Shown here: positions 16,796 through 31,639 of the stretch, one piece after another | Position numbering within the stretch: position 1 is the first letter of the stretch | Layout: every line of letters starts with the position of its first letter | Assembly (NCBI RefSeq): GCF_964340395.1 | Contig: NC_135571.1 | Coordinates: 8,404,953 to 8,468,952 of the forward strand | Origin: Glandiceps talaboti | Lineage: Eukaryota > Hemichordata > Enteropneusta > Spengelidae | Length of the DNA stretch: 64,000 bases | Reading direction: 5' to 3' | Position numbers and translations under genes: made by a program | The notes under the pieces: model-generated | The model's input: the letters and a program-made list of their open reading frames with translations, nothing else | Told to the model about the DNA's origin: nothing | Databases searched by the model: none

Positions 16796-18930
16796 GGTTA
16801 AGATTACCAAGAAAACTCAAAACCTATACCAATATTTACATTTGATGCTGCATTCATTATGATATCAAACATTAAAATGAATAATCTTTCTTACAACATC
16901 TTTATTTTTGTTTATATATTAAGTCCTATATTTGCTTATGGGAGATTGGGGAACAGATTATCAGTTCGGATGTTTACCAGCATCGCATTATCAAGATTAT
17001 GGCTAACTATACCTTTAGGCAATAAAAACGTTGTAAATGTAAATTTAGATTTTTCATGTTTTCCTGACTTCACATTGTATATATAGCTGTGTGGACTACA
17101 TACATGTTACACTCGAGTACATGTAACAACACATGCATTGCAGAACTTTCATTTGTGGTGGATATGGTGATGGTATGCGAACCGTACCGGTGAGTTCATC
17201 GCATATATGGCACACGATACCGTCTCAATTATTACTTAATGGTCTGCAGCGGAGCATTAATTTATCCGATATGCAATGACAATGTACATTAAGATCAGTG
17301 GCTATACAGTGAACAACTACCAATTAAACCCTTGCTTTGAATTGACACCCATCACCTCCAGCAATAGCAGGTCAAGGTAACATATTATGAATTTGACATG
17401 AATAGTAGAAATGTCTTGTGTTCAGTACAGCATATAACTTATAATATGCATGGAAACCAGACAAGTCGTTAAGTTCAAAGTAATAACTCCCCAACGCTAT
17501 CACTTTAATCTCTCCCAGGATGTAACCAATTAAACTGTAAAAACTAGGAAACAAATGCTTGCCTTTTGCTTGTTATTCCTGATCTGTCCTTTCTCTACAA
17601 AGTGAGAAAGGGTGGCTTCAAGGCGACAATTTGTTTGCTAAACTTTGTGAAATATGTCATTGTTGAGAACGATTTCATTTTCGGAGAGAAGAGAGAAGTT
17701 TTACCACAGAGAGTCTGACATCCCACCCCCATCCCCGAACAATTAGCACATAGCATGCACATTGTAACAACATGTTTACATTTGTTCTGTACACAACATT
17801 CCAAACAAGAACAATACACATTGTCCGTTAACGTTGCAAGTACAAGTACAAGTCGGAGTGTTAATGTATACCTGTAATTTGTACTATCTGTCAAGTGTCA
17901 ATTATGGTTTTTTGTAACTCTTGGTCTATGGCTGTTAAATACTTGCATCAGTTGAATTATCGATTTGTAAATGATTACCAGACAAATTTATGCCTAATTT
18001 TCATACCTTTTCGTATAATTGTCGATGCAAATACTAGTTTTAAATACCTTTACAAATCTCAAGTGGCACAAGCTGAATTTACAACCTTTCTGATTGGATG
18101 AATCCTTTTCGGCATTCTTCGATATCAACATTAAATTAGAATTGTTAAATAAATTTTAATAATTCAATTATATATTTTCACTCAAGTTGTGAAATGACTT
18201 ATTAAGTCAACTTGTGTTACTTTAACACGCATGTGATTTTCAACAGCTTTTCGAATTCAGTACACAGTTTTCATCATCTCGACAGCGGTGAGTGTTGTAT
18301 TGTTGCCGTAAGAGGGCAGTAGATTAATGATAGTTTTCATTTTTGACACTTGAATGAAATAATAATGAATGAGTCGAGACAAAATCCTTCTCCAAGAGTT
18401 TACGTATTATTATATCGAAGATTAATTTATTCATGTCAGTACTGATAGAAATTATATGATGCAGTCCAGTGACCTTTGACCTTGCATTCTGTGGTATTTT
18501 GAGGCTGAAGGACATGGAACCAATCGCTTTTAATATCATCAATTTAAGTGCAGTGACAATGAAATGTTGTGGTCTGTTTTATAACACTTTGATTATAATA
18601 GACAACCCATTTATAACAAATTTTCCAATTAAATATTGGCGCAGTGATCCGAATCCATGACAATTACGAAAAAGCCATAAATTTTAGCATGTTTGTTTGT
18701 TTGTTTGTTTGTTATGCCTTACATTTTACAACGTTATCATATTATTTGACTGCCGTTATGAAGATTTTGACTCAAAGGTCATATATATATCTATTTGAGT
18801 CACGTGACAAAAACACTTTTCAAGGACGAAGGCCACCAATTAACCAAAACATGCGACGACAAGTTCTCGTTCCGCATAGTTTGGTTAAAGGCTAGCTTTA
18901 TTTGAAAACAAGGAGACGTGAAATAAAATA
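16796..18930. other. Intergenic, no gene recognised
   Basis: AT-rich sequence without convincing splice-bounded coding. A short open frame at 17894-17595 (minus) is cysteine-rich by chance composition. A TTTG tract lies at about 18690-18712. Confidence 0.5.
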
Positions 18931-18934
18931 AACC

Positions 18935-19048
18935 ACTCACTCACTCACTCACTCACTCACTCACTCACTCACTCACTCACTCATACTATCGGTCAGTCAG
19001 TCAGTCAGTCCGTCCGTCAATCCATCTATCCAATCTATCCATCTATCC

Positions 19049-19123
<75 letters not shown>
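18935..19123. repeat. (CACT)n, (GTCA)n and (ATCA)n microsatellites
   Basis: Three tetranucleotide tracts in succession, separated by short degenerate CCAT units. Confidence 0.96.
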
Positions 19124-19124
<1 letters not shown>

Positions 19125-19454
19125 ATGTTTGATTTGGTAAATAAGAATTTTATTTTTTCTTTGAACATTACAAGACGATTGTTTCAATAGTTTTTCGGTT
19201 GCATAACAAACTTTTAGTTGTGTTTTCTACTCACACGGTATAATATCTATGTACACTGAACCTATACAATTTTACCAATAGGTATATCTTAACGATATAT
19301 ATTTATATATCCAATACCTAACATATGTTAAAATATTAGTGTTTTGAATATAATTATATATATATATATATAAACTTATATGCTCTCCTACTAATATTGC
19401 ATCTAGCACTTTTCTCTCCAGTGAGATACTTATACTTATATATTATATATGGTT

Positions 19455-19619
<165 letters not shown>

Positions 19620-21950
19620 TTAACTTTCTTTATTGAAGTGCTGACATATTCAGTGAGATGTGACTTTGTTTTGACCTATCGATTATAGCTCGGTGACCCT
19701 TTCTACACGTTTCCTTATTTGAACACAACTATACGAATACAAATTGAAGGATTCGAATTCCTATATATGAAATCTCTCGACTCTAGGCATGCTAGGGACC
19801 ATCTCTAATTGTCACACACAGGAAAGGAACGAACTCCGCCATTGAAAAAGGAGACACGTGTAATTGCATTGCAGTGTTTTGATACTCACATTCATGAAAA
19901 ATAATTTTGTGAACATGATCCAACCATCACCCAAATATGTTTTCTTTCCTTTTTTAATGTATATACAAAAAAAGATCAATGTACCAGAAATATATTATGC
20001 CATATGTATACTGCAAAAATGATACAATTGGATTTATTTGTATTCACTATTTTTCATTGTTTCAAAAGATAAAAGTGCTCTCTTGTATTGGTTCGTCTGT
20101 GAAAATCAAGTTTTTGGCGGTTTTTGGTTGCTGGTTCGGGGTCAAAAAGAAATGGGGAATTTGCAAAACTGAATCATGAATATTGCATCATGGGAAATAT
20201 GATAATAAATATGAATATATCAGTGTTGTAAATAATATTGTTATATTGTTTGTAACCATAAATAATGTAGTCATGGATACCCTGACCATTGTAGGAGGTT
20301 TGTTCTATCGATAGCTCCAGATCAGTTACTACGATAACTAGATAATCATATAGTCCTTTTCGTCTGAGCATGCGCAGTCTGGATTGCAAGTTCCATATTG
20401 GAACAAGAAGTACATTTTGATCTCAACGTTAAATATCAATTTGAGACGACCCCTTAATGGGTTTAACGATATGACGAGAATAACACAGTACTGATTAAAA
20501 GGTCGTTACTAATGCTTATGACAATACGGTATGGACATTGCAGTCAAATTCTCCGAGTGTAATTGTATCTGGCTCTTAATCCTTCTCTGTGTTTGTAACC
20601 TCGTTCAATTTATACGCAGAGCTCGAAGAACGTAACTAGTAGCATATCCGTAATCAAAATCACATGTGAGGTTGGGCATACTCGAAACATGAAACATATT
20701 TTCATGACTTTAAGCAGAATTGAGGGTGATGACGTGTAGTGATTTATTTTGATTAAGATTAGCCTACGAGACTAATGTTTGAAATCTAAATATAAAACTA
20801 AGTGCCTCAACAATCTATGATATATTAACGTTTTGCTGTTTTGTAGAAGTTGATTTAACATCCACTTTACAGTGCACAGAACGCGTGGCAGTGTTAACTT
20901 TTTTTCATCAATTCACAATTTGTTGCTCAATATTTTCAAACGCAACTTTCATTTCACACTTCATAAATCGAAGTTGTTATATAATTGTTGCGCTTAAAGG
21001 AGACCGATGCTGACAGACTGATTCCAGCGTGCCGGTGCATTTCATAACTAACAACAAATCAGTGTTCTGCAACCATTCATTTTTCTTCACTAAATTATGA
21101 CATAATATTCACATGCTAAGTACTGCCTGTACAGAGGAAAATACCACTTTGTATTAATTTTAAATAAATTCATACTCCTTTATTGTTTTTGACCCCTGGG
21201 AAGCATCGGTCACACGAGGGGTCAATGAGCGAGATGACGAACTTCGCCTGGAGATTAGTAAGCAATGGCAGACAGCCAGGGACTGTAGCTGATCCGACAT
21301 CGTGACGCAAATACTCCATATGAGTTATGACTTAAATTCTGGCACCAAATTCCTCCCCATAAAGTTATTAAGATGTCTGAAAAGCTTGGAATTTTCGGTA
21401 CCACTTCCAACCCCCACAAAACGTGCTTTTAATAAAGTGGGAATCCAGCATCGGCTGCTGCCAATAAATGCCAGTAGTTATTTGGTGTACGGTGTCCGTT
21501 CAGGGAAGCATTGCTGCCACCCCTCTTATATGCAATTAAGCTCCCCCAGTATCCATCGCGTCAATGTTTTCCTTCTGTGTGGATGTTTATTGTCTTAACA
21601 CATGTTATAGGGGATTGGTGGCAACGAAAAAAACACTCATTTTGACCTTTTTTGTAGGGTTCACGACACCTATTGGGGTCGGGATCGTCAACTTCTAATG
21701 ATATACTATAGGATGAAAATTGTTAACTTCCGATAACGTGTATTTCAGCCCTTGGTAGACTGGACGGAATAACGTATAGATATGATTTAGTAACTCGTTT
21801 TACAGTCATACATTTATGCTTTTCGAATTACTATACCTAGTATTTCATTGTGATATTTGTAATAAAGTCAATTGTGATATTCAAATAATATAGCTTGCAT
21901 AGTAGTCAAAAGTATTGATAATTTGGCAAAAAATGTAACATTAATATCAA
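19620..21950. other. Intergenic, nothing recognised
   Basis: No coding exon, RNA gene or repeat family seen. A 98-codon frame at 21302-21598 has no recognisable features. Confidence 0.5.
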
Positions 21951-21954
21951 TTCT

Positions 21955-21968
21955 CATATATATATATA

Positions 21969-22032
<64 letters not shown>

Positions 22033-22125
22033 TGTGGGGTGTATGGGGTGTTTTGGTTTGGTTGTGTCTGTCTGTCTCCCTGTGTATGTGTGTCTGTGTC
22101 TGTGTCTGTGTCTGTGTCTGTGTCG
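21955..22125. repeat. (TA)n tract followed by (TGTC)-type repeat
   Basis: (TA)n at 21955-22028, then a TGTGTC tract at 22082-22125. Confidence 0.95.
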
Positions 22126-23172
22126 GTATCAGTGTCCGTGACAGCACTCGTTCTCACACGTCACATTTGAAGATAACATACGAAATGACTTTTTATCCCA
22201 ATATTTTCAAGTGGCGATATTTTTTATAGCCGCCAACTGTTGTCTCTTTTTGACAGATTGGCGTAATAATATCGAAGTAAATGCGTAAGACGGTTCACTT
22301 TTATGGTCTCAACAGATAAATAACGAGACTGCATTAAAAATCTACAAGAATGACTAAATCCGGTGTTATTATGAAATCGTGCTGGTCAGCACGTTGGCTT
22401 GCATTTTATATCTTCATCACAACGTCCAAGATATTCAAACAGTGTTTGGTTGATTTTACTATAAACCTTATGTTTCCGACATCTTTGATTGTATGGCGGC
22501 AGTGGTTGGATTTTTATATATGTGCTCAGGGAAAGAATTATAGGGATATAAAATAAAAGACATGCACTATTGAGCATAATTAACGTGATCAAAGGCCTTT
22601 ACAATCTCTTTAAAAAGTTATTATCTTTCTATTGATATCCGATCTGATACCTCGAGTAGTAAACATAGAACTAGCTAAACAAGTCCAAGTTGTAGACATT
22701 CCTGTTGTTTTAGGGCCTTTTAGGAATTACAGAGGGGGGGGGGTCACGCTAAGGCTGTTACGTAAAATATAACACCCCCCCCACCACCACCACAACTACC
22801 ACCACCACCATCACCATCACCACTCCAAATTGCGTAATTACTGAAGGCTCCCGTTTAGACACGTGACTAATACTGGCATACCACATGTGGTTTGTTGAAA
22901 CAGTTATCACGAGATCACTAAGATTGAATAAAGATTCACTTATTCTTGACTCAGTTTTAAGATAGTTCATTGACCCTAATTGATTATGTTTAGGTCACAC
23001 TACAAAGGTAAACGTGCTAGTGACTGTATAGAATTAATGATTCATATAGCATAATTGTGTTTTTTTATATATTTCTATTTAATGGTGAGAATTTCCCAAT
23101 TTCGAAAAAGTCTTGTTGCCATTCTTCATTTTCATGATCCGGAAAGGAGGAAACTTGGCAGTATATGGTATT

Positions 23173-23193
23173 ATCTGTCTGTCCATCTATCTA

Positions 23194-23258
<65 letters not shown>

Positions 23259-23385
23259 ATGTATGTATGTATGTATGTATGTATGTATGTATGTATGTAT
23301 GTATGTATGTATGTATGTATGTATGTGCGTGTGTGTGTATGTATGTATGTATGTATGTATGTATGTATGTATATGTATGTATGTC
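23173..23385. repeat. (TGTC)n and (TATG)n microsatellite
   Basis: TGTC units turn into TATG units at about 23257. Confidence 0.97.
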
Positions 23386-23780
23386 TATCTATTCAAATAT
23401 CTATATATATTTGTCTGTCTTCACTTTAATTTGTATCTGGTTGTATATATATATATTTTATGAATATTCAAGTATTTACTGATTGTTCATTTATTTGTGT
23501 ATATGTGTTCAAACTTTTTATATTCACCACTGGAATATTTTTTAAACCTAAAAGTGCCTCTGGCCATCACACCAGCTTCACATGTCAACACCAATGCCTA
23601 AAGCGCCTTATAAGTATATCAGCAAAGTGTGGTGGTGATAGCATAAATAAACACATAGTCAAGTACTCTACATATCCTACTTCTCTGAATTTAAAAGTCG
23701 TTAAGTTCACATATGTACGCTCTATAAGACTTGGTTTATCATGTTGATAAGACGATGGCAATTATATAGTAGTGGCTATT

Positions 23781-23784
23781 CAAT

Positions 23785-23874
<90 letters not shown>
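23781..23874. repeat. (CAGA)n microsatellite
   Basis: About 93 bp of pure CAGA units. Confidence 0.98.
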
Positions 23875-24867
23875 ATGTTGACAGTGTTGTTATTGCAACA
23901 AAGTGATTCATCTTGTATCTACAGTTTTATGATACGACAAATTAATATCGTTTCAACCATTCAAAGCTAAAACAATAAGTCCCTATGTAATTTCAAATGA
24001 TACTTCATATACAATAAATGAATCGCGGTGGGAGACCTGCAAAACGTCTAGACAGTGATATGATCAGGTGTACTAATTTCTAATTGCAACGTACTGTAAT
24101 TTGTCAAGCGACCAGGGTTCATTTTAACACACTTCATGGACACACCACATAGCAGTGTAGAGACAGATGAATCGATCCCGTTTTCTGTTGACGTAATCAC
24201 TGGAAATGCTATCAGCCAAGTTAAGCCTTGAGACTAGAGGAACACGCCAAACGTTCCATCAAATATGTTAAGACTGCGGCTAAGAAATGAAACCATCACA
24301 CTTATCTTAGATATGGGAACTATAGTCTTTGATTGTTTCAAACAAATGTCCACCATAAGTTAAACTGTGGATTTACAGTTAAGCTTTCTACGTCCCCATT
24401 TCTATTTATATGCCAAGTGATGACGTCAAACACGAATGTTGAGGCTATTAATATCAGTACATTTTTGTGAAGTGTTGATTCTCTGTCTGCCAAATATTTC
24501 TGCAATTGTTTTATTAGAGCACGTGATTGGCAGACTCGGATGACATCGCATTCGCAATGTTACAAACTTCAAACCTACGTTTTGTTATAAATTGATTGTC
24601 GGAATGAAAAATAAGTTATGGCTGTCTGGAAAAAAAATGTCTGAAAAAATTATGACAGAAAAAACTGGAGGTCATTTAATACTGTTTTATTTAAAAGAAC
24701 GGTCACACAACATATTTCATAGCATTTGTTCTCATTATTATCGAAAAGGCAATCATTCGGTTATTTAAAATATGACATTCAAAAAAAGTTTTTAGTTTTA
24801 TCGAAAACGCGGTTGATTACAAACGAGCTCGTACAATACATGTTATTAAATTAATATAACTTAAGTA

Positions 24868-26410
24868 ATTAATTAATCTAAATTGCTTATCGTGAAACAG
24901 ATTGTTAATTAATTAATTGAGGAAATCAGTTGAGCAAAATTTCACTCGTGGCAATTTCCTCGCGCCAATACCTCTCGTGTGCGGGCAATTTTCAGTGAGA
25001 TTTTGGTTATTCGTAGCTGTGAGCCAAATATCTAGTATGTTTTATATTTTTGGCCTCGCGTGAATTTTCCTTGTGTGTGCGCCCGAGTGTGAGCATTCTG
25101 CTCGACTTTCTCTTAAGAGCGCATGCGTGGCGATGACGTAAGTACAAAATGTTTGTCTCAGTCTAAAACATAGGTGAGTAAACTTCTACGTCAATAACTA
25201 CGGTATTTTCATGATTTTAGACAAACGTGTCGATCTTTGGCCAAAATACCTGTAGCCATTGCTTTACTGAGCGGGAATAGTCACGGAAATATACCAAACC
25301 ATAGACCCTATGACCAAAGGAGAGGAATCGGCGCGAGGAAATTGCCAGGAGTGAAATTTTGCACAGCTGATTCCTCAACTGTGCACCTGGCTGATTATTG
25401 AACATATAAATGTTGAAGTTTAATTAAAAGTGCGGATTTTTTTCACAAAGCATTTCAATTAAGTGATCGAACATTTAATTAGCCATGGTGCTTGCGTCTT
25501 ATCAATTAGAAGTTACACCTGACAATTTTACACTTTCTAATATTCACACCTGTTGGATTTTAATTAATAAATTGTCATGAACAATAAATTGACTCTGGTG
25601 AGTATGTGTTTACATAATTTTAATTAATTCGATCTCATATATTTATTAATCGAATTAGTCACGCACGGTGGTCACATTAATTGAAATGATTTTCTGGCTT
25701 AAGACCATGAGCTGTCTCAAAGGGCACTAATTTAATTACAAAACTCTTGGGACTAATTATATATAAACACACTAACATTTTGTAGGAGCACACTGACATA
25801 AGCCTGATAATTCTCGCAAAGCAGAGCACATCTTTCTGCAAAGGCAACGAAATAATTAGTCAACAGACGCCGGTTATTGTGTTATATCACGATATAGATA
25901 TCTCGTTTGATACAGTTTCGTGACTATTCCCGCTGCGCTAAAGCAATAGCCATGGGTATTTGGGTCAAAGATCAACATGCATGTTTGTCTTCTAAAATCA
26001 TGAAAATATCGTCGGTATTGATGTAACTTTGAAGTTTACTCACCTGTATTTGCGCAGACATTTGGTATTGTACGTCTGCGCCACGCATGCGCTCTAAAAG
26101 AAAGTCGTCAGCATTTGACTCAGCGTTCAACGCACAGGGTGAATAATTTGCCATAAGTGGCCAAAATTATCAAACATGGTAGATATTTGGCTGACGGCAA
26201 CGAATGAACAAAATCTCGCTAAATTTTGCCCGCACACGAGAGGAATCAGCGATAGGAAATTGCCAAGAGTTATAATTTGCTCAGCGGATTCCTGTGGTGT
26301 GCTCCAGGCTTTGTTGTGACACAGAATCATAATTAATTAATTTGGAGGTCATTTAATTAATTTGCTTTGCCTGAAACAGAATCTTAATTAATCAATCTAA
26401 ATTGCTTGTC
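24868..26410. mobile_element. Large inverted-repeat (foldback) complex
   Basis: 24,920-25,300 reappears inverted at 25,915-26,310, sharing long stretches such as CTCTCGTGTGCGGGCAA, GAGCGCATGCGTGGCG, GGTGAGTAAACTTC and ATTTTCATGATTTTAG. A third copy of the outer module (about 70 bp, GGAAATTGCCAGGAG) lies at 25,316-25,390. The flanks share TTAATTAAT-rich sequence and AATCTAAATTGCTT. No transposase is visible. The right arm holds a short open frame (26,154-25,972, minus) that the left arm has lost. Confidence 0.7.
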
Positions 26411-27147
26411 CTGAGCCTTAATTAAAAAATCCTGACACAGTAACGCGATGGAACTAGTGTATGCATAAATCTCTTAACGGTCATTATGAAATCGAAACTT
26501 TGCTGGTCATAAAAAAACGTCTGATAATTTTAAATGTATAGTTATTTCTTCAGACATGGGGTCATACAAATCGTTGACACTGCATCAAAGGAAATAACCC
26601 ATTTCCTGTTTGTACTGCAAGACGTACGGTTAACCGGTTTCGGTATATGACTTTGTAACGGCTCGTTACATATAGGTTAGTCACATTACACTTCTAAACG
26701 CCACGGCCGATTACAATGTATGAAGAGGCAATACAGCTATGTAGACAATGTACATCAGTATATGGTACTATCGTATCAGTAACGAAATAGTGGTGACAAG
26801 TTAATGCAAATGTCTTGTGTAACCTTGTAACTCCGAAACCATCTCATTTTGTCTAAGATCAGGTATTTGACAATTAGATTTTATTACCCAATATTTTTCT
26901 TCGTTCAGTCAAGGAAAATACGAGTGGCCTAAGGGGCCATGTCACTACGAGTCGCAAGACGTGTAGAGAGTGACAAAACTCTTTGGTCACGGGTATTTTA
27001 CAGCTGAATGAAGTAAAATATTGAAGAATAATGTAATTATTTCTCCTCATTAAGTATAACTTATGAAAAAAAGGGGGAAATAATGACGATTTGGAACGAT
27101 TTGACTCATATTTCGAGCAGTGCAGAACCAGTGGCATATAGATGAGT
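26411..27147. other. Intergenic, nothing recognised
   Basis: No repeat family, exon or RNA gene seen. Confidence 0.45.
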
Positions 27148-27412
27148 ATTTTGGTATTTATCTTATATTTTTTATTTATAAAATAATTTTCCTGCTTGGA
27201 AAATACGTTTGTAACTCACAACATTGCAAAAGGCTAAAAATTTGTAAAAAAAAAAAAATGTTATTGTACGTACAATAACAAATATTTTACGCATTTGGTA
27301 ATCTTTTTGCAATGTATTGAGTTACAAACAAGGACTTGGCATATGTTGTTTCACATTCATTATTCACGTAGGAAGCCATCATAAAATTGTTTTATAAATT
27401 AAAAAATCCCGA
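27148..27412. mobile_element. Palindromic MITE-like element, family 1 copy 2
   Basis: Arms such as TTTGTAACTCACAACATTGCAA and their inverted partner TTGCAATGTATTGAGTTACA flank a perfect palindrome around TTGTACGTACAA (about 27260-27285). Confidence 0.75.
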
Positions 27413-28648
27413 ATACTCCCAAATCCCTATTCATATGCATGCCACTTTAATTAGAAACTGTTTATCAAACCCTTTTTACTAGTTTTAGAGACTGTAGTTT
27501 ACAATGTCTTATATGTCGTTCTGTTCATGGACGTATCAACATGTTTTAAAAACGATAACGGCACACATATTAACCAGACTTTTAAGGACCTCTGGAATGT
27601 ATAGCTACTTTGCACTGACCACAAATGATCTTAGCCATACAGCTGCAAAGATTATCATTGCAATTGGTTACAAATAATTATAACCCGGATATTTAAATCA
27701 ACATACAGTGATATCTGGATATCTAAATCTTGACAATTATGATATACCACATGCTTCCCTGGAATAACTTGATAATAGTTCATTATTATGCAAGTGTATA
27801 AAGCGATGACATATATTCTGACACCATAACCCAATGTATGCTGTAGTATACACTTATTGCCTGGCAATAAGGGCACTAATTGTAGATGTCTAAAAACCCC
27901 AAGGGCTGTTATATAACTATTTCCCGAGGCTGAAAGCTGATGCAAATACTTGCTACATTACAACTAAGCGATGCTCTTTGAAATATTTGAACAGGGGGTC
28001 ATATTTTAGAGGGACCAAATGAGGGAAGGCTGGTTTTTAGCAAAGTGGAATCGGGAGGGTCACATTTTATACGACAGCGCTGGCTTGATTCCCCGCCTCT
28101 AGTAATTACTGAATGCTCCCTAAGTTCTCTTTTCGTGTTGTTGGAAATGTGGTATTTGAAAGATTCTGAAAATGAAGGCAAGAATGTCCGAAACTCGTGA
28201 ACTGGTAAACTATCCAAGAGCATGTAACTTTACCGACCCATTCTATACCTTCTAACAGCCAAGTTGTCCTTACTAAGTCTTGAAGGTCGTGGGTAGAATT
28301 TCAATAAATAGCATTGCTGAAAAGCAATTCGAAGGTTGTGTATTTCCATACTTCAAAATGGCTATAGATCAACGAATGGCTACATTTCTGTTTTGTAAAT
28401 TAAAAATCAAATTTGAAGGCAAATAATTACCTACTGGCATTTAGATCTACAATTTTGCAATAAATCTTTCCAAAAGAATCTCGTATTAAGAACCTTGAAT
28501 ATTTTGACATCTGTTGTTTGGTGGTTGCAATCATGTGACCTCCCGCCATTTTATAGCTTTTTTACCCCTCATGTCTGTGTACAATCTGCAACAGGTGCCC
28601 CGTGACAGAAACATTCTTGCAGGTTAAGGTAACGGAAAGTAACAAACA
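27413..28648. other. Intergenic, nothing recognised
   Basis: Short minus-strand frames at 27655-27945 and 27999-28223 have no recognisable features. Confidence 0.45.
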
Positions 28649-28649
28649 A

Positions 28650-28680
28650 ACAAACAAACATACATACATACATACATACA

Positions 28681-28711
<31 letters not shown>

Positions 28712-28870
28712 TACATACATACATACATATATACATACATGCATGCATACATGCATACATACATACATACATACATACATACATACATACATACATACAT
28801 ACATACATACATACATACATACATACATACATACATACATACATACATACATACATACATACATACATAC
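28650..28870. repeat. (CATA)n microsatellite
   Basis: About 210 bp, preceded by CAAA units. The 215-codon minus-strand frame across it is a repeat artefact. Confidence 0.97.
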
Positions 28871-29653
28871 AAACATACAAAAACCAACAAAACATAAACA
28901 AGAATTGACTTTTTGAAAAGTTGCAACGGGGTAGAATGTACTTGTCTGGTAATGAAATAACATTGTGTATGTTACAAATTTATGTGTATGGAGAGAGGTT
29001 CGCTTGTGTTTTTCTCTGGTAAAACAAAATATGATGCATTTGATCAAATTCTTACCATTGTATATGGACATGGTAAACACCAGAGTAATTCTAGGTTTTT
29101 GACACAAAAATATTGCATATTTTGAAAGTCTGGGAGTACAGGTGTCGGTTAAAGGAGTTGCTAAAGGTAATTGGAATTGATAAGGAATATAACCACTCAT
29201 CAACTGCAAACTGAAATAAATTCTATGTAAAATTGAAGATACTGTGTATATTATTTATATATTACATTAAAAAGTTCAACAAAGAAATGTAGTTTTCTAT
29301 CGTACATTGAACTATTGATTCAGAAGAACAAAAAATAAGTGTAACAGAAAGTGTGGTAAAACTCAGACTAAGATACTCTGTACAAGTGGGTCTATAAATT
29401 ACTGCAACGGTGACGCGATTTCAGGAGAACTGTCCATAAAGTGTTGTGTCAAATTGACAAATGTAACCACTACACAGCATGTGAAAGTGAAGACCCAGCT
29501 GGTACTAGTATCCTATGAGTCAAAAATCCCGGAAATTTATTTGAGATAAAGTAGGTTGGGTTACAACACTTTGATGATTGAAATGAGACAGATAAATGGT
29601 ATGCTATGGATGGTTCAGGATTTAAACTATGTTAATGAGGACGGGAGGGGAAC

Positions 29654-29782
<129 letters not shown>

Positions 29783-30577
29783 CGAGGCAGATACTAGATA
29801 CAAAAAACAGACGGATGGACAGACAGAGCAGATGAGAGAATGAGATGCAGGGATATCTAATGAAATACGAACGCGAGATAGCAAAATTGGTAAAATCAAC
29901 GGGTATAAAGAGACACCTGGGGAGCGGTGGTCACCAGAGACAGATACACACACATATACATAACATCAAAAAAGTAGTTCCTGATGTAATCTTAGTGGGA
30001 AACACTGAAAACTCGTCATGTTCGTAATTAGATTGACAAGTGGTGAGTGATATGTTCCGGTATTGTAATTTGTAGAGTTCACGTTACAAAGAACAGACTG
30101 GAAATAAATGATTAGTACAATGTATTTAGTCACCATTGTTACAACTGTAGTGTTTAACTCAAGCAAAAGAAAGAACTAGAAGAACATTAAAGTGTAGGGG
30201 TCGTGCGCCGCGCATCTGCCGTTGCGCATATATTTTTGGGAACTTACAAATAAGAGTTTGATGTTACAATTCAAACGTTTCGTGGTTTTCAAGCATCATG
30301 TGTAATCACAATATATACCTTGGTTTGATCTGTTCTCATCTTCTGATGTCCTTCTCTTCTGCCCATTGTTGCTTAGTAGTAAACATTATGTTATATGGAA
30401 CCCCACTGACGAGCACAAATAACTTAGATGACCGATGGGCGTTACCATGGCTTTACTGAATCAACGATAGACAGAGTGGGAAGCAAATCTGTAAACGAAA
30501 TGTTAGTGTCTAGTCTAGAATTCTAAACTGGTACCCTGTACTATCCAGATGATAACTAATAATGTTTCGTTTGTTTG

Positions 30578-30579
30578 AA

Positions 30580-30677
<98 letters not shown>

Positions 30678-30775
30678 ATGGTGGTGGTGGTGGTGGTGAT
30701 GATGATGATGGTGATGACGGTGATGACGATGATGACGACGGTGGTGGTGGTGGTGATCATCTTCATCATCATGAT
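30578..30775. repeat. (GAC)n/(GAT)n/(GGT)n trinucleotide repeat
   Basis: A compound array changing from GAC to GAT to GGT. Its Asp/Gly-rich translation has no start context or exon borders. Confidence 0.95.
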
Positions 30776-31375
30776 AAGAAATTTACATATTGGTAGTACT
30801 CATGGTTTTAGCTCTACCAATTTTTCTTGATGTCGTTGTTTTTGTCTTTTGGTAGTTGGCATGATATAATTCTGTATAATATGATAAACACTAGAATAAT
30901 GTTGGGTGTGTACGTCTTAGATGACTTATCAGTAAATAATTTCACAGTTTGCAATATCCTTAAAGCCATTCACCTGTGTGTTAACGCTGACAGGAAATCA
31001 AACTAATTGGCGTTATTCAAAAACAAATGTATGTCCTAGGCAACATCCTGCGACTAAATTAAAAACAATACATCAAATTAAAAGTTCCTGCAAAGTGTAA
31101 GGACTCGCAATTACATATATGACGAAAAACATTTATTGGCTAGTTGCCTTTTGAATTCGGTATCTCAAATATGTTATTTTCGTTTCCTTTAACACCGACA
31201 AAAGAAAAGTGACTCGTTAACAATTTCATTATGGGCAACATCAGTAATGGAATGGGAATCTCAATATCGTAAATTATATAAGATGTACGTTTCCAATACC
31301 CACAGTTATCAAGTTGATAACTTTTTTGAAACTGCGAATTAAGAAGAAACTCAGGTTTTGAAGATAAATCACTTT

Positions 31376-31635
<260 letters not shown>

Positions 31636-31639
31636 AAAA

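Noticed and set aside
17595-17894. 99-codon minus frame with a hydrophobic start and about ten cysteines, like a small secreted toxin or peptide
   Set aside because: No regular cysteine framework, no homologous copy and no splice or polyadenylation context. Probably chance from TGT-rich sequence, though expression data could revive it.
18940-19123. Regularly spaced short repeats resembling an array
   Set aside because: Tetranucleotide microsatellites without spacers; not a CRISPR array, and the genome is eukaryotic.
30515-30830. Poly-Asp/Gly or poly-Thr/Met/Val protein
   Set aside because: Trinucleotide microsatellite with no start context, splice sites or homology.
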